This document shows, piece by piece, positions 49,229 through 61,727 of a DNA stretch of 64,000 nt. Origin of the DNA: Hibiscus mutabilis (lineage: Eukaryota; Streptophyta; Magnoliopsida; Malvales; Malvaceae); the NCBI GenBank assembly GCA_019671005.1, contig CM033741.1, forward strand, positions 2,666,001 to 2,730,000, in the 5' to 3' direction. The stretch's first letter is position 1, and every line of letters begins with the position of its first letter. A model generated the notes under the pieces. That model saw only the letters and a program-made list of their open reading frames with translations. It had not been told where the DNA came from and did no database searches. The position numbers and the translations under genes were made by a program.

Positions 49229-52200
49229 TGTAACACCCCAAATTCTAGCCTAGAAGTATTGAAATCAATTTGCATAAGTTGATAGCTTAATTGAATTTAG
49301 AATTAAGCTAAATTGATTGGTCAAGGGTCTAATTGAAAGAATGAATGAAATAAGTGATCAATTTAAAGTGACTACATTGAATTAAATGAGAAAGATAAGT
49401 ATTGCATGTTAAATTTCTCATTTCCCCTAATGCCCTTGATTAATTCTATGATAAACAACTAATCAAGGATAAGATAGTAAATTCCTAAATCCATTACAAG
49501 GATGTAATCTTCATCCATTTCTCCATTATACCGATTTGAAGAGGGAAAAATAGGGAGAGAGTGTTCTTGTGAGAGAAAGCTTAAATCCATGGTGTTAAGG
49601 TTGAATTTGAGCTAAATTCAACTTGTTGGCAGCATTACTAAGGTAAATTCATGCTGTCCAAACTGATTTATGTTTGAAATTTTGATTTTGATGATGTTTA
49701 AATGCTTAGTTGAGCTATTAGGTTGTTTAAATGAAGAGAATGATGAAATTGAACATGTATATATCATGGATGACTTGAATTAGAGTATAATTCATGTGTA
49801 AGGAATGGTGTAATAAAACTAGGTTGCTGGAAATTTGAAATTAGATGTTGATGTAAGAATTGAATGGTTAGAATTTGAAATTGAGCTATAGAATTAATGA
49901 ATTGATTATTATCATGATTAGGTAAGGTAATTAAGGTGTTAAACAAGTTGAATTGTTAGTAACCAATGCTGGAAATGAAAGATAAAAGTATGAACATAGT
50001 CACATAACATAGAAACTGTTTTGTTGAATTGAAATTGAGTAAACATGCAAAATTAAGCATTGTAACCAACTTACTCTGTTTTGGCTGCCTTGAATAATGG
50101 ATTAACATTGACTAAACATGTTTAGGATGTCATATGAAATGAATTATAGGGCCAAAACATTGGTTAAAATGAAATTAAGGCATTAAAATGTGATTAGGTG
50201 CAATCTGCCCAGAATTGCTCTGTTCTGGGCAGTCACTTTGAAAATTCACCAAAAATTGTATAGATCCAATTCATGGCTGAAATTTTAATGACATGATCCT
50301 TAGTATGTCTACTTTCATTAGGTGAAAACATAACTGAAAACTGGGTCCTATGCTGGAAACTGTAAATAGAAATTGCTGGACAGTGCAAACTATCTAGACA
50401 ATGTAAATGCCCTGTCTTTGAACAATAAATTGTATTAATTGGCTAAGAAATAAAATTCAAGCCTTATATGATCATATAGACAATTTGTTTAGCTTTTCAA
50501 CGGTGTATAGTAATCGAAATTCCGACGTACGGATTAAAAGATATAACCATTTTAAGGGACAGTGTGCAAACTGCCAGACATCAGTGTCCTGGGCAGTTTG
50601 GGACTGTTTTTACACCTAGATGCAAACTGTTTCCAAAATAGTTTTGGGACATTGTAACCTGTCCCGTTAGTGTTAAAATGAGTTAATAACAATATAGAGA
50701 TGAACTAGTAAGAAATGCTTAAAAGAAGGCATAAAAATAGTAGCTAAATGTTAGGTACAAATGTGGTAACATTGCTACTATACATGTTTGACATTATGTG
50801 TTTGTTTTGATGAATTGTATGCGTTATGCTTGCTAGACCAAGGGCAGCAAGTTGTGGAAGAGGAAGATAAGAGTGGACATCCCAAAGCAAGAGGCAAAGG
50901 GATTTGGATACAAGACAAGTGAATAGCTTGGAATATTGTGAGTGTAGCTTTACTTAGGGTTATGACTTAGGTCCTAACCAATTGCAATTGTTTACATAGT
51001 TGATATGGAATTGACATGAAATAAACCTAATTTCTATTTGGTAAATGTATAAGGGAATGATGCTTAGTTGGAAACTTGAAGTGGTTACATGTATGCTTGC
51101 TTTCTTGATAATCAATCGAATTATAGTGGAATGTACTTGCTTGGATTGTCTTGTTTGAAACTTGATATGTATACTCATGTGTGATTGAGTTGTTGCTGCC
51201 TTGGGTGTAAATTGACACTTGTTTGTTTGTGATAACTATTTGAATAATACTACACTATAATGAACTTGTTTGCTAAGTGATAACACTTGATTGATGGTTT
51301 AATTGATATTGCTTAATGCTTGAATCTTTGAAGGCTTGATTGATGATGGTTTGAATGACTTGTTTGAAACTAGCATGCGTTCTTGAATTTACAATATGTA
51401 AGCATAAAATGTAAGAAACAACTACAAGTTTTAAAGTAAGATAAGACTTCTTATGCCATAAGATACTTCCCTAATGAAGATTAAAGATTTAAAAGGTTTA
51501 AGTTGCCTACAATGGAAGTCCTTGGATCAATGGTATGATGCATGGTATACTTGGGACTATGGTCCATGAGCCACGGCTCGGGGGGACGCCCCATTACATG
51601 TAATATGTTATTGGCGACAGTAGGAGGTAACAGGGGAGTTGTACGGAGATTGGTGACAGTTGGTTGGATAGTGGGAAGTATAGGATTCTTGGACCTTTAT
51701 GGTCAAACACGAACCAATGTCATCCATAACCAATTGTGATCCAAGGCAAACATGTAAAAGATATGAACATTATTGTGAAATCAAATAAGAAATCCAAAGG
51801 AAAATCATGAATATAAAATGAAATGTTAAAGAAGCTCTTGGTGAGCATAATGTCTAAAGAAGCTCTTGGTGATCATATGAAATATTGAACTCTTAGTGAG
51901 CAAAAGAAGTGCTAAAATGCATAAAGTAAGTTAATCAAGTGAAAAACAAATGAAGCATAAAGCTTACTTGAATACTTGAAATGCTTGACATGAAATTTTG
52001 AGTACGTGACTTACTTGAAATGTATGCTTGAATTGATAAGGTGTATTCTTAAGTACTTGCTACTTGATACGAATTTAATGTGTTTAATATGTAAACATGA
52101 TGTGCTGCTGCCATGTACACTTGTACATGGAAATATGGACTATTTTCATGTGTTTAATATGTAAGCATAATGTGTTGCTGCAATGTACACTTGTACATGG

Positions 52201-54406
52201 AAATATGGATTGTTTTGTGTATAAATGAACAATTATTGGACTGTTTTGGATGTCCAATTGTGTGAGCTTGATTCATAGACTGTTTTGTGTATAAATGAAC
52301 AATTATTGGACTGTTTTGGATGTCCAAATGTGTGAGTATGATTCATGGACTATTTTGTGTATAATTGAACAATTATTGGATTGTTTTGGATGTCCAAATG
52401 TGTAAGTGTGATCCATGGAGTGTTTTACTTGTGTTTGTGTGTAAACATGTTTAATGGACATATTTGAATTAAATTAGAAGTCACCATGGACTGTTTTACT
52501 TGTGATTGTGTGTAAACATGTTTAATGGACAGATTTGAATTAAATTATAAGTCACCATGGACTGTTTTACTTTTGATTGTGTGTAAACATGTTTAATGGA
52601 TAGATTTGAATTAAATTAGAAGTCACCATGGACTGTTTTACTTGTGTTTGTGTGTAAACATGTTTAATGGATAGATTTGAATTAAATTAGAAGTCACCAT
52701 GGACTGTTTTACTTGTGATTGTGTGCAAACATGTTTAATGGACATAACTGAATTAAATTAGATGCCACCATGGATTGTTTTGCTTGTATATGCGTAAATA
52801 TACATTTAATGGAATGTTATAATAAAGACGAACACTCTAAGTATCAAGGCTCGGGATAAAGAAAGTAACAAGGATTATGTTAAAAAGGATAATAAATAAG
52901 TTATAATACCATGAAACTTACTTGTAAGCTTGAAGTGTCAATGTGTATATTTGAAATATTTTGATAACATGCTTGCCATGCTATCCTAATGTCTTGATAA
53001 ACAAGCTACTTGATAATTTCTTGATATGCTTGCCATACTACTCGACCTTATCTGCAGATTGAATGTTATAAACCTCGAATAAGACAACCTGACTGAATAA
53101 AACTTGATCAAATAACTGGATAGTGCTAGGACTACCTCACTAAGTACATAATGTATTTATCACTCTTGTTTCCATTATTCCCAATCTACAGGTTAAAAGG
53201 ATTTTGAACCACCTTTCTTGAGCTTGAAGCAAGAGACAACCGAGCTAGAAGTACGATTCCATACTTTTTGTAACACTACTAGTTGGTGGCACCTAGATAT
53301 GTATATAGATCATGCTAGCTCATGCATTTTTAATTGTTGGAAGTTTGTATATATTTGATTATGACCTTTAAGGAGATGTAAAGACTTAAATGGCATTGTT
53401 TATACCTTGTTATCGAATGCTTAACTTGTTACTATCATGTCTTGATAGGTTGATGATCTTGATACTTGTATATATAAACTTGCCATGATCGAAATATGCT
53501 TGGGGATTGGTCCCTATATGCTTGTTTACTTGGATGCATAATCGAATGATCACTTGATTTATGGTTCTTGTCTTGTGCGAATATCATGGTCTTAGTAGCT
53601 AGCATAGATTGTCATGGGAGGTAGTTCTTGTTGAGATCATACTTGTCTAAGTCTTGGTTCGGATGTAAGTACATGATGGTATGAATAGTAGAATAATCAT
53701 GCTATGTTTACATATTCTAAGTAGATAATGCTAGAAGTTATGCTAAGTTAATTGGGCTTAAGTATGACCTTGTTTCTTGATTGTTTCTTGCCTTGAAATG
53801 TATATAAGCTGCACATACTTGTAAATGATGATTTGACTTGGAACTAATTATAGTACTCGAATGCCTACATGATTAACTTGAAATATATATATATATATAT
53901 ATGACCAAATTTGAATATAACAAACTAGTATCATGTCTAGGTTGATTGAATTTCTTATGCATTGTCGTGTTCAAATGAAAGAAGAATTACTTGTATAGGA
54001 TGTAACAAATCTTGAAATGAAGATACCATGAAATACATGCTTAACTGAATGTATCTAGTGACCTTGAATGAGTAGTAGGCTATCCTAAACATGTCTTGTA
54101 AATCAAGTGACCCTCTTTGATTTAGTATTGTCCTGAAGTACATGCTTGATCGATTACTTGTTATGTTCTACATGTTCTTGGTTGCTTGATTCGAATACCA
54201 TGTATGTTCTTATTGCTTGATGTCCATGCCTAATTCGAATGGAAGCTTTCTAGTTTATGATCAAGCTAGTTGAACAATTCATCTTCTAGTGATGAGTTTA
54301 GAAAAATTTTAATTGGCTTGCCTATTTGCTTCTTGTTTGCTTGCTTGTTTCCTTGTAGTAGCGCTCCTTGGCCGGGTTACTACTAACCCGGGTGAGGGGT
54401 GTTACA
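49229..54406. mobile_element. 5.2-kb solo LTR (Ty3/Gypsy, possibly Tekay/Del type)
   Basis: The 5178-bp interval begins TGTAACACCCC and ends GGGGTGTTACA, an exact 11-bp inverted pair, and is flanked by AAAAG on both sides (49224-49228 and 54407-54411). No second LTR copy, primer binding site, purine tract or retroviral coding motif is found inside. The simplest reading is a solo LTR left by recombination between two LTRs of a full element. Long LTRs with TGTAACACCCC ends are known among plant chromoviruses such as Tekay/Del; the lineage is inferred. Open frames within are short and unrecognised. It lies about 0.5 kb upstream of the MATE start codon. Confidence 0.85.
52079..52790. repeat. Tandem repeat cluster inside the solo LTR
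   Basis: Three adjacent arrays with similar periods. About 52079-52210: two units of about 69-70 bp (TGTTTAATATGTAA(A/G)CAT, TGTACACTTGTACATGG). About 52210-52410: three units of about 74 bp (GAACAATTATTGGA(C/T)TG). About 52412-52780: five units of 71 bp (CCATGGACTGTTTTACTTGT, TGTAAACATGTTTAATGGA), best seen at 52484, 52555, 52626 and 52697. All share ATGGA(C/T)T(G/A)TTTT, suggesting common descent. Confidence 0.88.
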
Positions 54407-54411
54407 AAAAG

Positions 54412-56991
54412 AGATAAATTAACAAGTTTATCTTGAATTTGTCCATTAGCTTGATCCTCTGATTGGAGAAATGACAGAAGCATATCAGCAGACTATATGT
54501 CTATATCATTATAAGTTTGTAGGCAGATAGATTGGTTTTGCATGTTCTAAGGCAGCCATGCATGTAGCATGTTCCTATCTCGCACAACCCATGTGGTAGA
54601 AACCCATACCAAGGCACCAGTGGAAAACCGAACATCGATCCCTTGAGACTAGTTGTTCAATATGAGAGGTGACAAGCTTTTGGCCAACATCTGCATTTCT
54701 GGTCCCATCTGTTCGTTTTTTGAAGTAAATAACCAGCTTGGCATTAAACCAAATAAAATTACACTTAAATATCCCCACAGTATGAACCTGTGGTGGAGTT
54801 TCTTTCTCTGACATATATGGCTAATAAGTTTGCTTTTCAAAGTTTAGCAGTCCGGAGTGTGTGTGTTTGCTGATCTCGGGCAAGTTGCAAAATCCTGAGG
54901 ACAGTGGCCGTGTTTGGTCCAAATAGGGGAACAAAATCATGCTTTGTTTGCGGGAAACTAATTGAGAGTTCTCAAGCAAATGCTAAACGACACGTGGGGA
55001 TTAAGAGGTTTCGACTTTCGAGAAACCAAAGTGCCATATCCAATGGCTAATTTTTATTTTACAAACAAAATAAAAGGGTGTGGGTGGGGTGGAATTGGTT
55101 CTTTGTTGTTTAAAAACGGTTATCTTCATGAGTATGTGGAGGTAGGTATTGTTTGATGAAGGGGACCACCAACCAAGTGTGTTAATGGATATATGACAGT
55201 AGATATGGCTGTATGGAGAAGCAGCAGCTGGAAGAAAGGGAACGCTGAACACAATTACGTGCTCCATTTCCAACCATTTATAATCCATATTCCTTTTTTT
55301 TTCTCATGATATAGTCGCTCTATCAAGCCAAGCAGCTTAACCCCTTCTCTCTGTCTCATTTTGCAGACTATACTCGGCCGCTTCGAGAATCGGTTTTTAC
55401 TATTATCAGACTCCATGCGTCTCCTGCAAGATAAGTTGCTGTGGATGAGAGAAATGTGTCATCAAAAGCTCAAAACTAAAAAAAGATGGGAACCCATTTT
55501 CGAATTTGGCATTTGGAAAGGGGAAGTGGGGTCCTGCCCAAATGACATGATGTTCCGGAATGACAAGGATGATATTCGTTTTCTAGCGAATTTCTATTGG
55601 CATATCAACAACAGCAGCTTTCGTACAATACCCCAAATATATACTAATTTCATTCAAGGAAAAGGATAGGCAACAGTGACATGACCTTTCAGAGTTTCTT
55701 TATATACTTAATGTCTACAAACTCGAATAAATTCATAGGTTGATGCTTGCTTGCTTAATCTTTATTAAGAAAAGGAAGGGAAATATGGAATTGATGCCTT
55801 AAATAAGTCACTTACTATAACCTCAAATGCCAATAAATTCAGCTTGATGGAACTTGAATGTACAGAAATACAAAAGAACAAAGCACATGTTTTGATTTTT
55901 TAGTTTTGTTCTGTAGGGGGGAAAGTCGTAAATATTCCAAAATTATTTATTAATACTGTTTTCCCGTTTCCAATATTCCATCCAAATGCCTCAGCTGTGT
56001 CAATGATGATAATATGAAGAAATGGAACCAAAACCAATGCATTTCCGGCACGTTGACCGGGTACAACTTTTAACGATATTACCAGAAAGGCTAATATTAC
56101 AGATATCTGTCATTTCATGGACACTGATAAAAGTGCAATAAAACACAAGTTATTCCAATGTTTAGATGGCAAGCAAGCAACAGCAAGGGGGTGATATGGG
56201 CTAAAATTTAATAAAACAGAATAATCATAAAGAGAAGCAGAGCATTTCATAAAATCAATCAAGCTCTTTTTCCAAGGAAAAAGAAAAAGATCAGAGCATA
56301 AAAAAAACGTCTCTATCAAAGATTTTCAATCAGCACAACTCACATACTGATGGCCACAAAGCACAATTCACCACCTTCATTCAACAAATTCTGGCGCAGG
56401 ACAATGCATGAGATTCCAATACATCATGATTGAACAACAAATGGGCAATTGCAATGTTTCCTTTCACCCAATAAAATTCTTTGAAGAAAAAATAATAAAA
56501 GTTGATTTGATGTTCTCTAAGGAATAGATCCCAATCTGCAACAACTTATCGTGGTGCTAAGGGAAGTAGAGTCCCAGGACTAATTCTCGAATCACAGACT
56601 CCAGGCTTTCACCAGCATTACCAGCAGGTGGGCAGACTTTTCATCCAAAAAATAAATTCCCCACTGATTTTATATTAACTTATCTCATCCAGAATTCAAT
56701 GAAAGCTACAATATATCTTTCTTTTTATCAACACATACTTCATTGAAAGCTACAAATATTTGTTAACATTATATTTAAGTTGCCATCATATTCAACATGC
56801 AAAATAATGTCATCTCGGTATTTCATTTTCCATCATTTCCATTTTGAATGATTCCGGGAACTTATTGTTCTAGAAACAATCTTGTTCTAAGTTTCTGGTT
56901 TTTAAGCTAAAAAATTGTAGAAGCTTTAAACTAACTATTTGCAACGTAATTCACTGATAGTATTTCAGTATTTCAAATGTCAAAAAAGAAA
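54412..56991. other. Intergenic, no gene assigned
   Basis: Open frames at 54575-54814 (minus), 54962-55156 and 55361-55669 (plus) have no recognised domain. The right part may include the original distal 3' region of SUT4, now separated from the gene by Copia 2. The left copy of the target-site duplication, TTATG, is at 56992-56996. Confidence 0.45.
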
Positions 56992-56996
56992 TTATG

Positions 56997-57219
56997 TGTA
57001 AGCTTATCCGAAAAGTATTAGAGTTTTACTTAATGTGTATCAGAGTTAATCTCCTAAGAGTATTAGAGTTAAAAGTCTATTGTAGGACTCCTAATGTACT
57101 AAAAGTCCTATTCTTTAGTCTTTAAATAGTCGGTAAACTAGTTATAATTTTTCACGACAGAATTCTTTTAATAACATAAACTACTTGTTTGTTTTTACTT
57201 CTAGTTATATTTCTCTACA
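56997..57219 (+). repeat. 5' LTR of Copia 2
   Basis: 223 bp, TGTAAGCTTATCC...TTCTCTACA. Shorter than the 3' copy, which has an extra block containing ACACTTTAACTTGTTGTAAA. Confidence 0.93.
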
Positions 57220-57374
57220 TGATATCAGTCTAATTCGATCCTTATCAGTATTTGTTTATTCATGGAGAATAAATCGACATCTAGTGAGATTCATTTTTTA
57301 CCAGGTATTATTGTCAGTTTGGCAGATTTCTCAGAGGCAGGGGATCCTAGAGAATTTTTCTCTACTGCAGCAAC

Positions 57375-57872
57375 TAGGGCTGTTCATTGTCGGGCACCTG
57401 AAAATATGGGTACCCGATTCATCCGGGTACCTACTTTGCTGGCCCGTGTCCCGACCCGCTATACCCGGATACCCGTTACTCGGTACCCGTGAAACCAGGG
57501 TACCCGGTTCATATTTTTTTATTTTTTAATTCTAAAATTTTAAAAAAATCACATATTAAACACAAAAATATTTTTAAAAAATTTTAAACTCAAAACTTAA
57601 AAGTATATAATACAAACATAGAAAGAATTCAGGGATTTAAATTTAATTTTGGAGTAAAAATATTAAGAAACTTCAAATAAAAATATAATTTGAAATATAA
57701 AAAATATATTAAAATTGTCGGGTTGGGTACCCGGTAAGGGAAAACTTCCGGCCCGTGTCCCGGAAAAATTACCGGGTCGGGTACCCGACCCGAAAAAATT
57801 AAAAAAACCCTTAAGATACCCGACTATTTTGTTCCGGGTTGTGGGGTCGTCGGGTAATTTTGAACACCCCTA
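57375..57872. mobile_element. hAT-type MITE nested in Copia 2
   Basis: 498 bp with inverted ends TAGGGCTGTTCA and TGAACACCCCTA and the 8-bp target duplication GCAGCAAC on both sides (57367-57374, 57873-57880), the hAT signature. Inside, GGGTACCCG and CCCGACCCG words form long complementary arms around an A/T-rich centre. It carries no transposase. It splits the gag sequence of Copia 2 (STAAT before it, AATVFSNF after it), so it inserted later than the retrotransposon. Confidence 0.88.
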
Positions 57873-60800
57873 GCAGCAACTGTTTTCAGCAATTTCACCA
57901 GGCAGCAAATGGATGAGCTTCGGAAGTTGTCAGGCAAGTTTAATGGTTTTGGCGAGGGGAATGTTGCAATGATAAAGAATGAAGGTACTAAGGACCCTTC
58001 TTTACTTGATGCTTTTGTTTCTACCAAAGCTGCACCAACATGGATCATTGATTATAGAGCTTTTGATCACATGACTGGTAAAAGGGAGTTGTTCTTTAAG
58101 TTTGAGTGTTCATCTTCTAAAGCTTTCACTAAAGTTGCTGATGGTTCTTTATATCCTATCGAAGGGACTGGTTCTATTTCATTAAATGATAACTTGGTTT
58201 TTGAAGATGTATTATTTGTACCTAAACTTGCGTGCAATTTAATATCAGTAGACAAGCTTTCTAAGGACTTAAAGTTCTCTCTACAGCTTATTGATTCTAC
58301 TTGTTTCTTCAGGCACTGGATTCGAGAAAGATTATTGGTTGTGCTAGCTTGCAAAATGGTCTTTGTGTTATTCATGGTCAGCCACAATCTGTTTTTTCTC
58401 ATTCTCATTCCTGCCTTACTTCTTCTGGACAAGTTGATTCTGTTATGTTATGGCATTTTAGGTTAGGTCACCCTAATTTTTTTTACCTTCAAAAATTGTT
58501 TCCTGCTTTGTTTATTAATAAAAATCTTAATTCTTTTAAATGTCATATCTTTCCTCTAGCTAAATAGACTAAATCTTTATATTTACCATTTACTTATAAA
58601 TCTTCAAAACCCTTTACCTTAATCCATAATGATATTTGAGGTCTTTTCTAAGGTGAAGAATGTTACTGGTAGTAGGTGGTTTGTGACCTTCATTGATGAC
58701 CATAGTAGAATTACTTGGACCTATTTGCTCAAAGAAAAATCTGATGTTGCTCCTATCTTTGAGGGATTTTATAATATGGTTGTTAATCAATTTGGTAGCA
58801 AAATACAGATACTTAAATCTGATAGTGAGGGAGAATATTTCACTAAATCCTTGGGAGAGTTTTTCCATACTAAAGGGATTGTTCATATTAGCTCTTGTGT
58901 AGATACCCCACAACAGAATAGGATTGCTGAAAGGAAAAACAGACATTTACTAAAAGTTACCCCAACCTTGTTTACTAATAATATTCCTAAATATTTGTGG
59001 GGTGAAGCCTTGTTGATAGCCACCTATCTTATTAACAGAATGCCTAGCAAAGTTTTGAACTTTGAGACACCGAGAGATGTTTTCTTAGAGAGCTATCCCG
59101 ACTTTAAACCTATATCCTCTATTCTCCCTTTCGAAGAGTTTGGCTGCACTGTTTTTCTGAGAAATTTTGATCCTCCTCGGTCCAAATTGGATCCTAGGGC
59201 TTTAAAGTGTATTTTTATTGGGTATTCTTCACTTAAGAAGGGCTACAAATGTTATCATCCTCCTTCTCATAAAATTTATACTTTATTAGATATAACCTTT
59301 TTTGAGCAGGTACCATACTTTCCTATGGCTGCAAATTAAGGGGAGAGTTGAGATGATTTCCAGCCTCTTAAAAGTTAGGTTTCTTCTTATTTACCTTCTA
59401 CTCTTGTACCTACTAATGTTTCTTTTGAACCTCGGACTTCTTTCAAACATGTTTCTCCATCACCTAAAAATGCAGCTTTGCCTTCTTCACCCACTATTAC
59501 ACCTACAATCCCTCATACTTCACCTAAATCTAGTGTTCAGCCTCCTAACCAATTGCAAGTTTATACCAAAAAGAAAAAAGTCCAGTTGCTTGCGAGGATA
59601 ATGGAGGTAATATTGCGAGGATAAAGGATGTTATGTTTTTGTTCATTTCCTGAGTTTTTGCCTATTGCTAAAAAGAACGGAGTAAGGCAGTGTGCAAAAC
59701 ACCCTATCCAGAGATATGTTGCTTATGGAAATCTAATGCCTTCTTTTAAGGCTTTTACAGCTCGCCTAGATGGAGAACAGATTCCAAATTCTATTGAAGA
59801 AGCCTTAAAAGATTCTAATTGAAAGAAAACTATTGAAGAAGAGATTAAGGCACTAAAAGAAAATAGTACTTGGACCATAATAGATCTCCCAAAAGGTAAG
59901 AAATCAGTGGGATGCAAATAAGTGTTTGCCATTAAATACAACTCTAATGGAAATGTGCACAGATATAAAGCAAGGTTGGTGGCCAAAGGTTTTACAGACT
60001 CATGGAGTAGACCACAAAGAGACCTTTGCCCCTGTAGCTAAATTGAACACTGTAAGAGTTCTATTAAGCTTAGTTGTTAATTATGACGGGAAACTCCATC
60101 AACTTGACATTAAGAATGCATTTCTTAATGGAAAATTGAAAGAAAAGGTTTATATGAAGATTTCACCAGGTTTAGAATATGAAGAGACTAAGCAGAATGT
60201 TTGCAAGCTTGACAGATCACTCTATGGATTAAAGCAGTCACCTAGAGCTTGGTTTGATAGATTCACCAAAGTTGTTTTGACAGGTGGATACAAGCAGTCA
60301 TTGGCAGATCATACTCTATTCTCTAAGGTAACCTCCAATAACAATAAGGTTATCTTAATATCATACGTCGATGACATAATTTTGACAGGGGATGATGAGG
60401 AAGAAACAAACCACTTGAAAGCTTTATTGAGCAAGAAGTTTAAAATAAAAGACCTAGGAAAGCTCAGATATTTTCTAGGCATGGAAGTAGCAAGATCAAG
60501 CAAAGGTCTAGTTATTAACCAGAGGAAATATGTTCTGGACCTACTTACTAAGACTGGAATGTTGGGCTGTAAACCAACTGGCACTCCCATGGATGCAGGT
60601 TTAAAATTCAGAAAAGAAGAGTTGAGTCCTAAAGCTGACAATGGACTTTATCAAAGGTTGGTGGGAAAATTGATCTATTTATCACTGACCAGACTAGATA
60701 TTGTTTTTCCAGTAAACATTATCAGCCAGTATATGACATATCCTAGACAAGAACATATGGAAGCTGCTACTAAAATTATGAGATACCTTAAGGGTATACC

Positions 60801-61324
60801 GGGACATGGCTTAATGTTCAAAAAGACTCTTGACAGGTCAGTATTTTTTTTTCAAATGCAAGTTGGGCAAGTGAGTTGACAGATAGAAGGTCAACAAGTG
60901 GTTATTGTTCTTTTGTTTGGAGAAATCTAGTGACTTGAAAAAGCAAAAAGCAAATTGTTGTGTCAAGAAGTAGTGCAGAAGCTAAGTACAGAGCTTTAGC
61001 TCTTGGAATGTGAAGGAATTTGGATGATGAAGCTACTCAAAGAGCTAGGAACGGTTCAAGAAGAGAAGTTCAAAGTGTTCTGTGATAACCAATCTCCTAT
61101 ACAGATTGCCAAGAATCCTATTCAGCATGACAGAACCAAACATGTTGAGATTGATAGACACTTAATTGCAGAAAAACTGACAAATGGAATAATTTCCTTA
61201 AACTATGTTCCTACAGAAGAGCAAGTAGCAGATGTTCTTACAAAAGCTCTGCCAAAAGCACTTTTTGATAAGTTTTTATTCAAGCTGGGATTATAAAATG
61301 TATATTCTCCAACTTGAGGGAGAG

Positions 61325-61582
61325 TGTAAGCTTATCCGAAAAGTATTAGAGTTTTATTTAATGTGTAATTACACTTTAACTTGTTGTAAATTGTCTATCT
61401 AGAGTTAATCTCCTAAGAGGATTAGAGTTAAAAGTCTATTGTAAGTAGGACTCCTAATGTACTAAAAGTCATATTCTTTAGTCTTTAAATAGTCTGTAAA
61501 CTAGTTATACTTTTTCACGACAGAAATCTTTTAATAAAAGAAACTACTTTTCTGTTTTTTCTTCTTGTTATGTTTCTCTACA
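61325..61582 (+). repeat. 3' LTR of Copia 2
   Basis: 258 bp, TGTAAGCTTATCC...TTCTCTACA, followed by the target duplication TTATG. Confidence 0.93.
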
Positions 61583-61727
61583 TTATGCAGTGGCAAACAA
61601 AGCCTCAAATTGAAGTAATTTTATTGATCAATAAAGTAACAATAGCATATATATACAAAATCTCGATGTCTGAACCCTTCAATATTTATGTTGATGGCAT
61701 ACAAAAAATAAGGAGCAACAAAATACC

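Larger units (their letters stand above)
56997..61582 (+). mobile_element. Ty1/Copia retrotransposon 2, with nested MITE
   Basis: 4586 bp with LTRs at 56997-57219 and 61325-61582, flanked by TTATG (56992-56996 and 61583-61587). The initiator-Met-type primer site TGATATCAGTC follows the 5' LTR and the purine tract TTGAGGGAGAG precedes the 3' LTR. Interior in order: short gag remnant starting MENKSTSSE (57262); 498-bp MITE; protease region with WIIDYRAFDHMTG where WIIDSGASDHMTG is expected (about 58041); pre-integrase and integrase (58450-59340; GIVHISSCVDTPQQN, LIATYLINRMPSK); reverse transcriptase (59640-60880; LDIKNAFLNGKL, LYGLKQSPRAWF, the catalytic YVDD); RNase H (60970-61296; SSAEAKYRALA, FCDNQSPIQIAKNP). 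Stops and frameshifts, for example near 59821 and 59920, break the polyprotein. It is a close relative of Copia 1 but longer. Confidence 0.94.

Noticed and set aside
52079..52790. CRISPR-like array
   Set aside because: Units are contiguous tandem repeats with no unique spacers, in a plant retrotransposon LTR.
49229..54406. A complete non-autonomous element instead of a solo LTR
   Set aside because: No internal pair of long direct repeats, primer binding site or purine tract was found, and the TG...CA ends with a 5-bp duplication fit one LTR.
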